Part shown: positions 8,133 to 15,013 of the stretch, one piece after another
Position numbering within the stretch: the first letter of the stretch is position 1
Layout of the letters: every line of letters begins with the position of its first letter
Source of the DNA: Bog-756 sp963704615
Lineage (GTDB): Bacteria; Actinomycetota; Acidimicrobiia; Acidimicrobiales; RAAP-2
NCBI GenBank assembly: GCA_963704615.1
Contig: OY969923.1
Location: 1,302,001 to 1,366,000 of the forward strand
Length of the DNA: 64,000 nucleotides
Direction of reading: 5' to 3'
The notes under the pieces: model-generated
What the model was told of the DNA's origin: nothing
The model's input: only the letters and a program-made list of their open reading frames with translations
Database searches by the model: none
Program-made: the position numbers and the translations under genes

Positions 8133-8253
8133 ATACAATGATCGGCCATCGCGCCCGGACAGGAAGGCTGGCCCCGGACGGGCAGGAAGCCAAGCACCGG
8201 AAGGATGGCATCATCATCCGGCAGACGAGAGCGATCGACGGGGAGAGAGACCA

Positions 8254-9156
8254 GTGCCGAACGACCTGCCAACCACAACCAGGCGACCCGGTGTGAATCC
8301 CGTGGTTGGAGTCATCGGGCTGGGGTCCATCGGTGCCGGAGTGGCCACCAACGTGGCGCGCTCGGGTCTCCCCCTGGTGGTCTGTGACGTGCGCGCCGAG
8401 GCCACCGATCGTTACCTCGATACCGGGGTGGTGGCCGAGTCACCGTCGGATCTGGTGCGGCAGTCTGACGTGGTCATTGTCGCTGTGGTCGACGATGACC
8501 AGGTTCATGCCGTCTTGTCCGGCCCCGAGGGAGGGCTGGCGGCGGCCGACCCCTCCACCACGATCATCATCGTCAGCACCATTTCGGTCCCCTGTATCCG
8601 AGCCATCGGTGCCGAGGCCGCGGTTCTCGGTGTGCCCGTGCTCGATTGCGGGGTCAGCGGGGGACCGGGGGCGGCGGCCAGCGGCGACCTGGTGTGCATG
8701 GTGGGTGGTGATCCCGAGGTGATCGAGCGGGTCTCCCCCGTGTTCGACGCCTTCGGCTCGCTGACGGTGACCATGGGTCCCTTCGGTACCGGGCTGGCCG
8801 CCAAACTGGCCCGCAATCTCGTGCAGTACGGCTCATGGTTGGCCGCTTACGAGGGTCAGGTGCTGGCCGAGGCGGCCGGCATCGACCTCGCCAATCTGGC
8901 CAAAGTGGTGCGGGTCAGTGACGCCAGCATCGGGGGTGCCTCGACGCTCATGTTCCGGAAAACGGTGGCCCCTTTCACCGCCGAGGACGACGAAGGGTTG
9001 GTCGGCGCCATGCGGACGGCCGCGCAGCTGGCCCACAAGGACCTCTCGGCCGCCCTCGACCTGGCCGCCTCACTCGACGTCGTTCTGCCGCTGGCGGCGA
9101 TGACCGAAGATCGTTGTGACCAGATCTTCGGGATGGGGACCCGGGCTGCCGGGTGA
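8254..9156 (+). CDS. Beta-hydroxyacid dehydrogenase family (3-hydroxyisobutyrate dehydrogenase-like)
   Basis: 300 aa. The Rossmann motif GVIGLGSIGAG is followed by the substrate-binding signature DCGVSGGPGAAASGDL (DxxVSGG) and the catalytic lysine region GTGLAAKLARNL (usually GxGxxxKxxNN). The N-terminal 15 residues are non-conserved. The GTG start has GGGAGAG (8241-8247) six bases upstream. It heads the plus-strand arm of the divergent regulon. A homologous dehydrogenase followed by a CMD-family gene also lies near CYP51 in M. tuberculosis as I recall it (Rv0770-Rv0771). The leader after the 8111 hexamer would be about 130 bases. Confidence 0.85.
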   Translation: MPNDLPTTTRRPGVNPVVGVIGLGSIGAGVATNVARSGLPLVVCDVRAEATDRYLDTGVVAESPSDLVRQSDVVIVAVVDDDQVHAVLSGPEGGLAAADPSTTIIIVSTISVPCIRAIGAEAAVLGVPVLDCGVSGGPGAAASGDLVCMVGGDPEVIERVSPVFDAFGSLTVTMGPFGTGLAAKLARNLVQYGSWLAAYEGQVLAEAAGIDLANLAKVVRVSDASIGGASTLMFRKTVAPFTAEDDEGLVGAMRTAAQLAHKDLSAALDLAASLDVVLPLAAMTEDRCDQIFGMGTRAAG

Positions 9157-9171
9157 GCCGGACTCCTGTCC

Positions 9172-9193
9172 GGGCGGTCGGAGGGCGGTCGGA
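9172..9193. repeat. 11-bp tandem duplication downstream of a stop codon
   Basis: GGGCGGTCGGA occurs twice in direct succession 16 bases after the stop of the beta-hydroxyacid dehydrogenase gene. Confidence 0.7.
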
Positions 9194-9264
9194 GACCCCG
9201 ATCGAACCCCAAACCGGCAAGAGATTGAGTGGTGAGTGGGGGCGTGAGCAGGAAGGGACCAGCG

Positions 9265-9663
9265 ATGAGTGAAGCGAAGGCAGGCGAGGGGCCGGAGTCG
9301 TCCCGCGCCCGGGGCATGGCCAAGATGCAGGAGGTCTACGGGTTCTCCGTCGATCCGGATGACGTGCCCGGGCCCTACATCAACTTCACCGTCGACCACC
9401 TCTTCGGTGAGGTGTGGACCCGACCCGAGCTCGACGTCCGCGACCGCCGGCTGATGACCATCGGGGTGTTGGCCGCGCAGGACCAGCCCCAGCTGATCGA
9501 GATCCAGTTCGGCTCGGCCCTCGAGCGTGCCGAGATGACCGAGGATCAGGTGCGGGAAGCGGTGCTTCACCTGACCCACTACGTCGGCTGGCCACTGTCG
9601 ACCGAGATCAGCGCCGCGGCCGAGCGGGCCATCGCCCGCCACCAGAAGAACCGGCCGTCGTGA
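9265..9663 (+). CDS. Carboxymuconolactone decarboxylase (CMD) family protein
   Basis: 132 aa, all-helical. The central segment WTRPELDVRDRRLMTIGVLAA and the following LTHYVGWPLSTEISAAAERA are typical of gamma-carboxymuconolactone decarboxylase-like proteins. No CxxC pair is present, so it is not of the AhpD peroxidase type. I placed the start at the ATG 9265, which has AGGAAGGGA just upstream; the frame is open to an earlier start at 9229. Its last codon overlaps the GTG start of the next SDR gene. The reaction is unknown and a retro-Claisen or decarboxylation step is only a suggestion. Confidence 0.78.
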   Translation: MSEAKAGEGPESSRARGMAKMQEVYGFSVDPDDVPGPYINFTVDHLFGEVWTRPELDVRDRRLMTIGVLAAQDQPQLIEIQFGSALERAEMTEDQVREAVLHLTHYVGWPLSTEISAAAERAIARHQKNRPS

Positions 9664-10451
9664 GCTCGTCATCGGTAGCTGGCGCCGCACCCATGGTGCG
9701 CTTTGACTTCCGCGACAAGGTGGCCATCGTGACGGGCTCGGGTGGCGGAATCGGCCAGGCCTATGCCGAGGCCCTGGCCTCGGCCGGGGCCTCGGTGATG
9801 GTGGCCGACATCGCCGAGGACAAGGCCGCCGAGGTGGCTGCGGCCATCGTCTCGTCCGGCGGATCGGCCGCCTCGATGCGAGTCGACGTCGCCGATCCGG
9901 GCTCGGCCCAGTCGATGGCGGCGGGAACCGTGGGGACGTTCGGTGGTCTCGACTATCTGGTCAACAACGCGGCCATTTTCGGTGGGATGCAGCTGGATCT
10001 GTTGCTCACCGTGGACTGGGACTACCTCAACCGGTTCCTGTCGGTCAACATGCTCGGCGCCCTCAACTGCGTGCGCGCCTGCTATCCGGCCATGAAGGAG
10101 CGCGGCGGCGGGGCGATCGTCAATCAGTCCTCGACGGCGGCCTACATGTACGCCGGCTTCTACGGGCTGGCCAAGGCGGGGGTCAACTCGATCACCCAGC
10201 AGTTGGCCCACGAGCTGGGTGGACAGAACATACGTACCAACGCCATCGCTCCCGGGCCCATCGATACCGAGGCCGCTCGCAACGTTGTCCCTGGTTCCAT
10301 GATGAAGGCGATCCTCGACTCGCTAGCCATCAAACGGCAGGGTGAGACCTCCGACCTGGTCGGTCTGTGCCTGTTTCTGCTGTCCGACGAAGCGTCGTGG
10401 ATCACCGGGCATGTCTTCAACGTCGACGGCGGCCAGATCGTCCGCCCGTGA
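9660..10451 (+). CDS. SDR-family oxidoreductase
   Basis: 263 aa classical SDR. It shows TGSGGGIGQA for cofactor binding, D in VADIAED at the end of strand 2 (NAD-preferring), NNAAIF, the active-site Ser in NQSSTAAY and FYGLAKAG giving YxxxK, and the C-terminal GHVFNVDGGQ signature. The GTG start overlaps the preceding stop (GTGA). An internal ATG at 9693 would remove 11 non-conserved residues. It is the middle gene of the plus-strand catabolic cluster and could oxidise a hydroxyacyl intermediate. Confidence 0.87.
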   Translation: MSSSSVAGAAPMVRFDFRDKVAIVTGSGGGIGQAYAEALASAGASVMVADIAEDKAAEVAAAIVSSGGSAASMRVDVADPGSAQSMAAGTVGTFGGLDYLVNNAAIFGGMQLDLLLTVDWDYLNRFLSVNMLGALNCVRACYPAMKERGGGAIVNQSSTAAYMYAGFYGLAKAGVNSITQQLAHELGGQNIRTNAIAPGPIDTEAARNVVPGSMMKAILDSLAIKRQGETSDLVGLCLFLLSDEASWITGHVFNVDGGQIVRP

Positions 10452-11236
10452 CCGAAGGGTTCGGTCCAATCGATCGACAACGGCGGATCACCATCGACGA
10501 CGACGCTGGCGTCAGGTTGATCACCTTCGACCGGCCCGAGGCACGTAATGCCTTCGACTCGGCCATGTACCGGGCGGTGACCGAAGCCCTCGGCTCGGCC
10601 CGGGCCGACGACGAGATCCGGGCCGTGGTTCTGACCGGTCAGGGGACTGCTTTCACCGCGGGACAGGACCTCCGCGAGATGGCCGACCTGGCCACCGGGG
10701 GCGCCGCATCGGCCGTGGGTTCGGGCTTCCCCGTTCTGATGGACGTCGTGGTCTCCTTCGACAAGCCCTTGCTGGCTGCGGTCAACGGCGTCGGTGTCGG
10801 GCTCGGATGCACGTTGCTGGCTCATGTGGACCTGGTCCTGATGGACGCGGCGGCCCGTCTCCGCGTCCCTTTCGCCGAGCTGGGGGTGCCACCGGAGGCG
10901 GCCAGCAGTGTGCTGCTTCCGCAACGGATGGGGTGGCAGCGGGCCGCCGCCATGCTCCTGGCCTCCGAGTGGATCGATGCCCCCCAGGCCGCGGAGGCCG
11001 GACTGGCCCTTCGGGTTTGCCCGGTGGGCACCGTGCTCGAGGAGACCCTGGCCCTGGCCCGCCGCATCGCCTCGTACCCTCCCCGCGCCACCCGCGAGAT
11101 CAAACGGCTGATGATGGCCTCGCGCCAGGACGACATCGGCGCCGCCCGGGCCCGCGAGGACGAGGCGTTTGCCGCCCTGTTCGCCGACCCGGCGGCCAAT
11201 CCGGGCTCGCAACTCACCTCCGGCCTGGATCGCTGA
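10448..11236 (+). CDS. Enoyl-CoA hydratase/isomerase family protein
   Basis: 262 aa crotonase-fold enzyme. The first oxyanion-hole strand is FTAGQDLREMADL; the second is in AVNGVGVGLGCTLLAHVD. FAELGVPPEAASSVLLPQRMG supplies one acidic residue, in the region where hydratases and isomerases carry their catalytic glutamate. The full pair of glutamates of a classical hydratase is not evident, so isomerase or another crotonase activity is possible. The GTG start overlaps the SDR stop (GTGA). Confidence 0.86.
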   Translation: MTEGFGPIDRQRRITIDDDAGVRLITFDRPEARNAFDSAMYRAVTEALGSARADDEIRAVVLTGQGTAFTAGQDLREMADLATGGAASAVGSGFPVLMDVVVSFDKPLLAAVNGVGVGLGCTLLAHVDLVLMDAAARLRVPFAELGVPPEAASSVLLPQRMGWQRAAAMLLASEWIDAPQAAEAGLALRVCPVGTVLEETLALARRIASYPPRATREIKRLMMASRQDDIGAARAREDEAFAALFADPAANPGSQLTSGLDR

Positions 11237-11243
11237 ATCGGCG

Positions 11244-12101
11244 ATGCGACTGGGCGTCACCGCATTCCTCAGCGATCGCAGCATGGTTCCGGCCGAACTG
11301 GCCCGAGCCGCCGAAGAGCGCGGCTTCCACTCGGTCTACTTCCCCGAGCACACCCATCTACCGGTGCGGGCCGACGCACCGCCGGCGCTGGTCGAGGGGG
11401 TGGCGAGCGGCGACTACCGGCGCAGCCTCGACCCGGTGGTGGCTCTGGCCACGGCTGCCTCGGTGACCACGAGGATCCGGCTGGGCACCGGGGTGCTGCT
11501 CGTCGCCCAACATGATCCGATCGTGTTGGCCAAGGAGCTCGCCACCCTCGACCTTCTGAGCGGCGGTCGGGTGGTCCTCGGAATGGGCTTCGGGTGGAAC
11601 CGCGAGGAGGCCGCCGACCACGGAGTTGCCTTTGAGGTGCGAAGGGGGGTGGCGCGCGAGCACGTGCTCTGCATGCAGGCCCTGTGGTCCGAAGAACAGG
11701 CAGAGTTCCACGGTACGTACGTCTCCCTCGAACCGTGTTGGAGTTGGCCCAAACCCATCCAACGGCCGCGCATCACCACGCTGATCGGGGGAGGGGCCGG
11801 TCCGTCGTTGTTCAGGGCGGTGGCCGAGTATGGCGATGGTTGGATGCCCATCGGGGGCGCCGGTCTGGCCGACGCCCTGCCCCGGCTCCGCCGGGCCCTC
11901 GAGGAGCGCAGCCGCGATCCGAACCAGATCCGGGTGCTCCCCTTCGGCACCGTACCCACCGATGGGAAGCTGGCCCACTACCAGTCCCTGGGGATCGCCG
12001 AAGTGGTGCTGCGGGTGCCGTCGGGGAGCCCCGCCTCCATGCTGGCCGTCCTCGACGGTCACACCGCATTTCTGGAACGCTTCGGCGGCGATGATGGCTG
12101 A
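11244..12101 (+). CDS. LLM-class (F420-dependent type) oxidoreductase
   Basis: 285 aa. It is a luciferase-like monooxygenase TIM barrel: it begins MRLGVTAFLSD, has the YFPEHTHLPV strand 2 segment, TRIRLGTGVLLVAQHDPIVLAKELATLD and VLGMGFGWNREE, the last being typical of the F420-binding branch common in actinobacteria. The cofactor is inferred, not seen. It starts 7 bases after the enoyl-CoA hydratase stop and overlaps the next gene by 8 bases. Confidence 0.85.
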   Translation: MRLGVTAFLSDRSMVPAELARAAEERGFHSVYFPEHTHLPVRADAPPALVEGVASGDYRRSLDPVVALATAASVTTRIRLGTGVLLVAQHDPIVLAKELATLDLLSGGRVVLGMGFGWNREEAADHGVAFEVRRGVAREHVLCMQALWSEEQAEFHGTYVSLEPCWSWPKPIQRPRITTLIGGGAGPSLFRAVAEYGDGWMPIGGAGLADALPRLRRALEERSRDPNQIRVLPFGTVPTDGKLAHYQSLGIAEVVLRVPSGSPASMLAVLDGHTAFLERFGGDDG

Positions 12102-12801
12102 GCGTGATGACGGGTCGGCGGAGCCGACCGACAAACCGTGGAGCGGCGGGGGCCGGGAGCAGCTGGCCGAGGCTGTGCGACGGCTGATGGCGGTCACAGT
12201 GACCTCCATGGCGCCACCCGAACTGCTGGTCGAGGTGGCCCGTGGGGCCGGGGCGCTGGCCGACCGGCTCGAGCACTTCGTCCCCGAGGAAGGGCCGGTG
12301 CCGATCACCCGCTTCGCCGACCGGTCGGTCGGTTCCGGGGAGGTGGACAGCTTGGCCGCGGCCATGCCCTTCGACGTGGTCATCGGTTCGTGCAATCCGA
12401 TCGCACTGCCGGTCACCATCGAGTTCGATCCGCCCAAGGCCATCGGCCGGGCCCGCTTCCACGCTCCTTACGAGGGTGCCCCCGGATGTGTCCACGGCGC
12501 CGTGCTGGCCGGCACCTTCGACATCATGCTGACCGCGGCCAACGTCATGGCCGACGCTGCCGGCCCCACCGTGAACCTGTCGATCCGTTTTCTGAAGCCC
12601 ACCCTCATCGACGAGCCGGCCCTGTTCGAGGCCTGGGTCACATCCATCGACGACCGCCGGACACACAGCCGGGCACACCTCATCCAGAACGGGGTGATCA
12701 CCGTCGAGGCCAGCGGCGAGTTCGTCAATATGGAACGGGCGCGCATCGCGGCCATGCACAAGAGGGACCGGTCACCCGAGCCACCGGTGCCCTCCGGATG
12801 A
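12094..12801 (+). CDS. Hotdog-fold thioesterase-like protein
   Basis: 235 aa. The C-terminal half carries the hotdog-fold signature of PaaI/4HBT-type thioesterases (FHAPYEGAPGCVHGAVLAGTFD, in parts: GCVHGAVLAGTFD), followed by TVNLSIRFLKPTLIDEP and a final strand. The N-terminal 90 residues form a helical, non-conserved extension. It is the last gene of the plus-strand cluster and probably releases CoA from an acyl product. A second possible ATG lies one codon upstream (12091). Confidence 0.75.
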   Translation: MAERDDGSAEPTDKPWSGGGREQLAEAVRRLMAVTVTSMAPPELLVEVARGAGALADRLEHFVPEEGPVPITRFADRSVGSGEVDSLAAAMPFDVVIGSCNPIALPVTIEFDPPKAIGRARFHAPYEGAPGCVHGAVLAGTFDIMLTAANVMADAAGPTVNLSIRFLKPTLIDEPALFEAWVTSIDDRRTHSRAHLIQNGVITVEASGEFVNMERARIAAMHKRDRSPEPPVPSG

Positions 12802-12989
12802 CTCGGACCTCTGCCGACAGCGCAGTTGCACCCGACCCTCGCGACCCCTCAGGCCGCTCGGGCCGCCGGAGCTGCAGCTGGTGCCGGGCAGGACCTGTCG
12901 ACATTCTCTAGAGTGCGTAACGATCGGATCAACCGGAGGGGACAGATCATCGATCTGCCGGTGGTTGACGACACAGGGGAGAGACCGCC

Positions 12990-14327
12990 ATGCATTCCAC
13001 CTCCGAGACCAGCTCAGGCTCGAGGAGCGGCACCGTGTCGCCGCGGCTGTGCGGTCTGGTGGCCGCCGTCAGCGCGGTGGTGCTGGCCGCCACGCTGGCC
13101 GGTTGCTCGTCGACCAACACCGTCGGCGCCAACCAGACATCGTCGACCAAGTCGACCATCCCGCCCTCGGCCTTCAGCGATCACACCGGAATCACCCCCA
13201 CCTCGGTGTCGGTGGGCAATGTGTCCACCCTGTTTGCCGGCCTCTTCAAGGGGGCCCAGGTGGGGACCCAGGCGTACGCCGACTATGTCAACTCGCAGGG
13301 AGGCATCAACGGCCGCAAGATCATCGTGGACAGCAGTGACGACGACTATGCCGGCGCGCCCAACAAGCAGGAGACACAGGCAGACGTGCAGAAGGATTTC
13401 GCCATGGTCGGTGGGTTCTCCCTGTTCGACAATTTCGGCGGCCAGGTCCTTCAGGCCAATCCTCAGGTGCCCAATGTGACCGTCCAACTCGATCTGGCCA
13501 CGTCGGAGCTCCCCAACTCCTTCAGCCCAGATCCCGCAGTCAACGGCTGGACCCAGGGGCCTCTGGTCTACTTCCAGAACAAGTTCCCCGCCGACATCAA
13601 GGCCACCGGCGCACTGATTGCCGACGAGCCATCGGCCACCTCCAAGTGGGTGGCGGAGAAGGCGGCCATGGAGCACCTGGGCTACAAGGTGGTCTACGAC
13701 CCGACCTTCGACATCACCACGACGCAATTCAACCAGTACGTGGTCAACATGAAGAACGCGGGGGTCAAGATCCTCTTCCTCGAGCAGATGCCCGAAAACT
13801 ACGCCTCCTCGGTGGTGCAGGCCCTCAACCAGCAGGACTTCCACCCCGTGCTGGTGCTCGGAGGCTCAACCTACAGCGAGCAGTTGGTGCCGAACTCGGG
13901 AGGGGCGGCGGCCATCGATGGCGCCTACATGGAGCAGGGCACCGCTCTCTTCCTCGGGGAGGACTCACCGGCGATACCCGCAGTCAACACCTTCCTCACC
14001 TGGGTCCAGAAGGCCTCACCCGGATTCCACGCCGACCTGTACACGCTGTTTGGTTGGGCCTCGGCCGAGTTGTTCAGCCAGGCGCTGAAGGCGGCCGGGC
14101 CCGATCCCAGCCGGGGCTCGGTGCTCCAGGCCCTGCGCAAGATCACCTCATTCTCGGCCGGCAACCTCCTGGGCACCGCCAACCCGGCAGCAAAGATCCC
14201 GACCAACTGCTACATCATCGCCACCATCACCAAAGGCCAGTACAAACGGCTCGACGATCCGCCCATCGACGGGCCGACCCACGGCTACCGATGCGATCAG
14301 CCCTTCTACTACTACCACCCGTCCTGA
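12990..14327 (+). CDS. ABC transporter substrate-binding lipoprotein, branched-chain amino-acid type
   Basis: 445 aa. An N-terminal signal with a lipobox, LAATLAGC, predicts lipid anchoring on the outer face of the membrane. The mature part is a type I periplasmic binding fold: SVSVGNVSTLFAGLFKGAQ, then YVNSQGGINGRKIIV, a sequence typical of LivJ-like and aromatic-compound-binding proteins. GGGGAGAG lies 6-10 bases before the ATG. No permease or ATPase genes are adjacent, so the transporter core must be elsewhere or the protein is a sensor. It follows the catabolic cluster by 188 bases and may bind that pathway's substrate. Confidence 0.85.
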   Translation: MHSTSETSSGSRSGTVSPRLCGLVAAVSAVVLAATLAGCSSTNTVGANQTSSTKSTIPPSAFSDHTGITPTSVSVGNVSTLFAGLFKGAQVGTQAYADYVNSQGGINGRKIIVDSSDDDYAGAPNKQETQADVQKDFAMVGGFSLFDNFGGQVLQANPQVPNVTVQLDLATSELPNSFSPDPAVNGWTQGPLVYFQNKFPADIKATGALIADEPSATSKWVAEKAAMEHLGYKVVYDPTFDITTTQFNQYVVNMKNAGVKILFLEQMPENYASSVVQALNQQDFHPVLVLGGSTYSEQLVPNSGGAAAIDGAYMEQGTALFLGEDSPAIPAVNTFLTWVQKASPGFHADLYTLFGWASAELFSQALKAAGPDPSRGSVLQALRKITSFSAGNLLGTANPAAKIPTNCYIIATITKGQYKRLDDPPIDGPTHGYRCDQPFYYYHPS

Positions 14328-14379
14328 ACGGCAGTCAGTGGGCTGAACGGCAGTCAGTGGGCTGACCGCAGTCAGTGGG
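14324..14379. repeat. 19-bp tandem repeat x3 over the stop codon
   Basis: CTGAACGGCAGTCAGTGGG occurs at 14324-14342 and 14343-14361 exactly. A third copy (14362-14379) lacks one base and has one change. The first unit contains the TGA of the binding-protein gene. Confidence 0.9.
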
Positions 14380-14452
14380 CTGAACCGGTGGCGAAGCTGC
14401 GCCGCACTCGGCTGTTGGGTCGGGGCGGAGACCCGGCTCCGATACCGCGTGG

Positions 14453-14719
14453 TCAGCCCTCGGCCGCTCGGGCCGCCCGCTTCATCAACCGGGACTTGCG
14501 GTTTGCTGCCTGGTTCTTGTGGATCACACCTTTGGACCCGGCCTTGTCGATCCGCTTGATCGCCAGCCGCAGAGCCTCCTCGGAGTCCTCGGCGCCGGTG
14601 TCGATGGCACTGATGGCCCGCTTGGAGCGCGTCCTCAGCTCGGATCGCACCGCCTTGTTGCGCGCATGGCGCTTGATGGTCTGGCGGTTCCGCTTGATCT
14701 GGCTCTTGATGTTTGCCAC
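14453..14719 (-). CDS. rpsT: 30S ribosomal protein S20
   Basis: 88 aa, the normal length of S20. The N-terminal ANIKSQIKRNRQTIKRHARNK segment (in parts: IKSQIKRNRQ, RHARNKAVRSELRT) and the C-terminal KGVIHKNQAANRKSRLMKRA are diagnostic; it binds 16S rRNA early in small-subunit assembly. The start is GTG at 14719, with GAGGA seven bases upstream. The gene is divergent from lepA, as in many bacteria. Its leader contains three imperfect copies of an 18-bp segment. Confidence 0.97.
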   Translation of the reverse strand: MANIKSQIKRNRQTIKRHARNKAVRSELRTRSKRAISAIDTGAEDSEEALRLAIKRIDKAGSKGVIHKNQAANRKSRLMKRAARAAEG

Positions 14720-14720
14720 T

Positions 14721-14773
14721 GCTGAGTCCTCGTCGTCCTGTGAGTCCCGGCGTCCGGTGAGTCCCGGTCGTCC
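14721..14773. repeat. Three imperfect 17-18-bp tandem units in the rpsT leader
   Basis: Units 14721-14738, 14739-14755 and 14756-14773 share the core TGAGTCC...CGTCC. On the minus strand each reads GGACG...GGACTCA, so the segment holding the rpsT ribosome-binding site is present three times. Confidence 0.6.
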
Positions 14774-14998
14774 TAGTTGTCGTGCCGTAGGGGGCGGTGA
14801 GCCGTGCCGCGGCCACCGCCAAATGAAGATCTGACCTCCGGGTCCCCGTCCTGGGGTTGATCGCCGAAGGCCCCAAAACGTTAGCAGCCCCGGATGCACC
14901 TTCCCACCCGGCCACAGGCCCCCGCCGAGCCATCGGGGTGCTTCTCGCAGTGCTCCACACGGCGCTCGGGGTTCGGACGGCCCCGAGGGTGGCTTGGG

Positions 14999-15004
14999 TA
15001 CGCT
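14999..15004 (+). promoter_or_regulatory. Likely -10 box of leaderless lepA transcript
   Basis: TACGCT ends 9 bases before the GTG at 15014, and no Shine-Dalgarno sequence is present. No clear -35 box is seen. Confidence 0.45.
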
Positions 15005-15013
15005 GGTCATTCC

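Noticed and set aside
12907..12914. TAGAGT as promoter for the binding-protein gene
   Set aside because: No -35 sequence lies at a workable distance and the leader would be long; the evidence is too weak to list as a feature.
14324..14379. Tandem repeat as a CRISPR array
   Set aside because: Units are directly adjacent without spacers, there are only three, and no cas gene is in the window.
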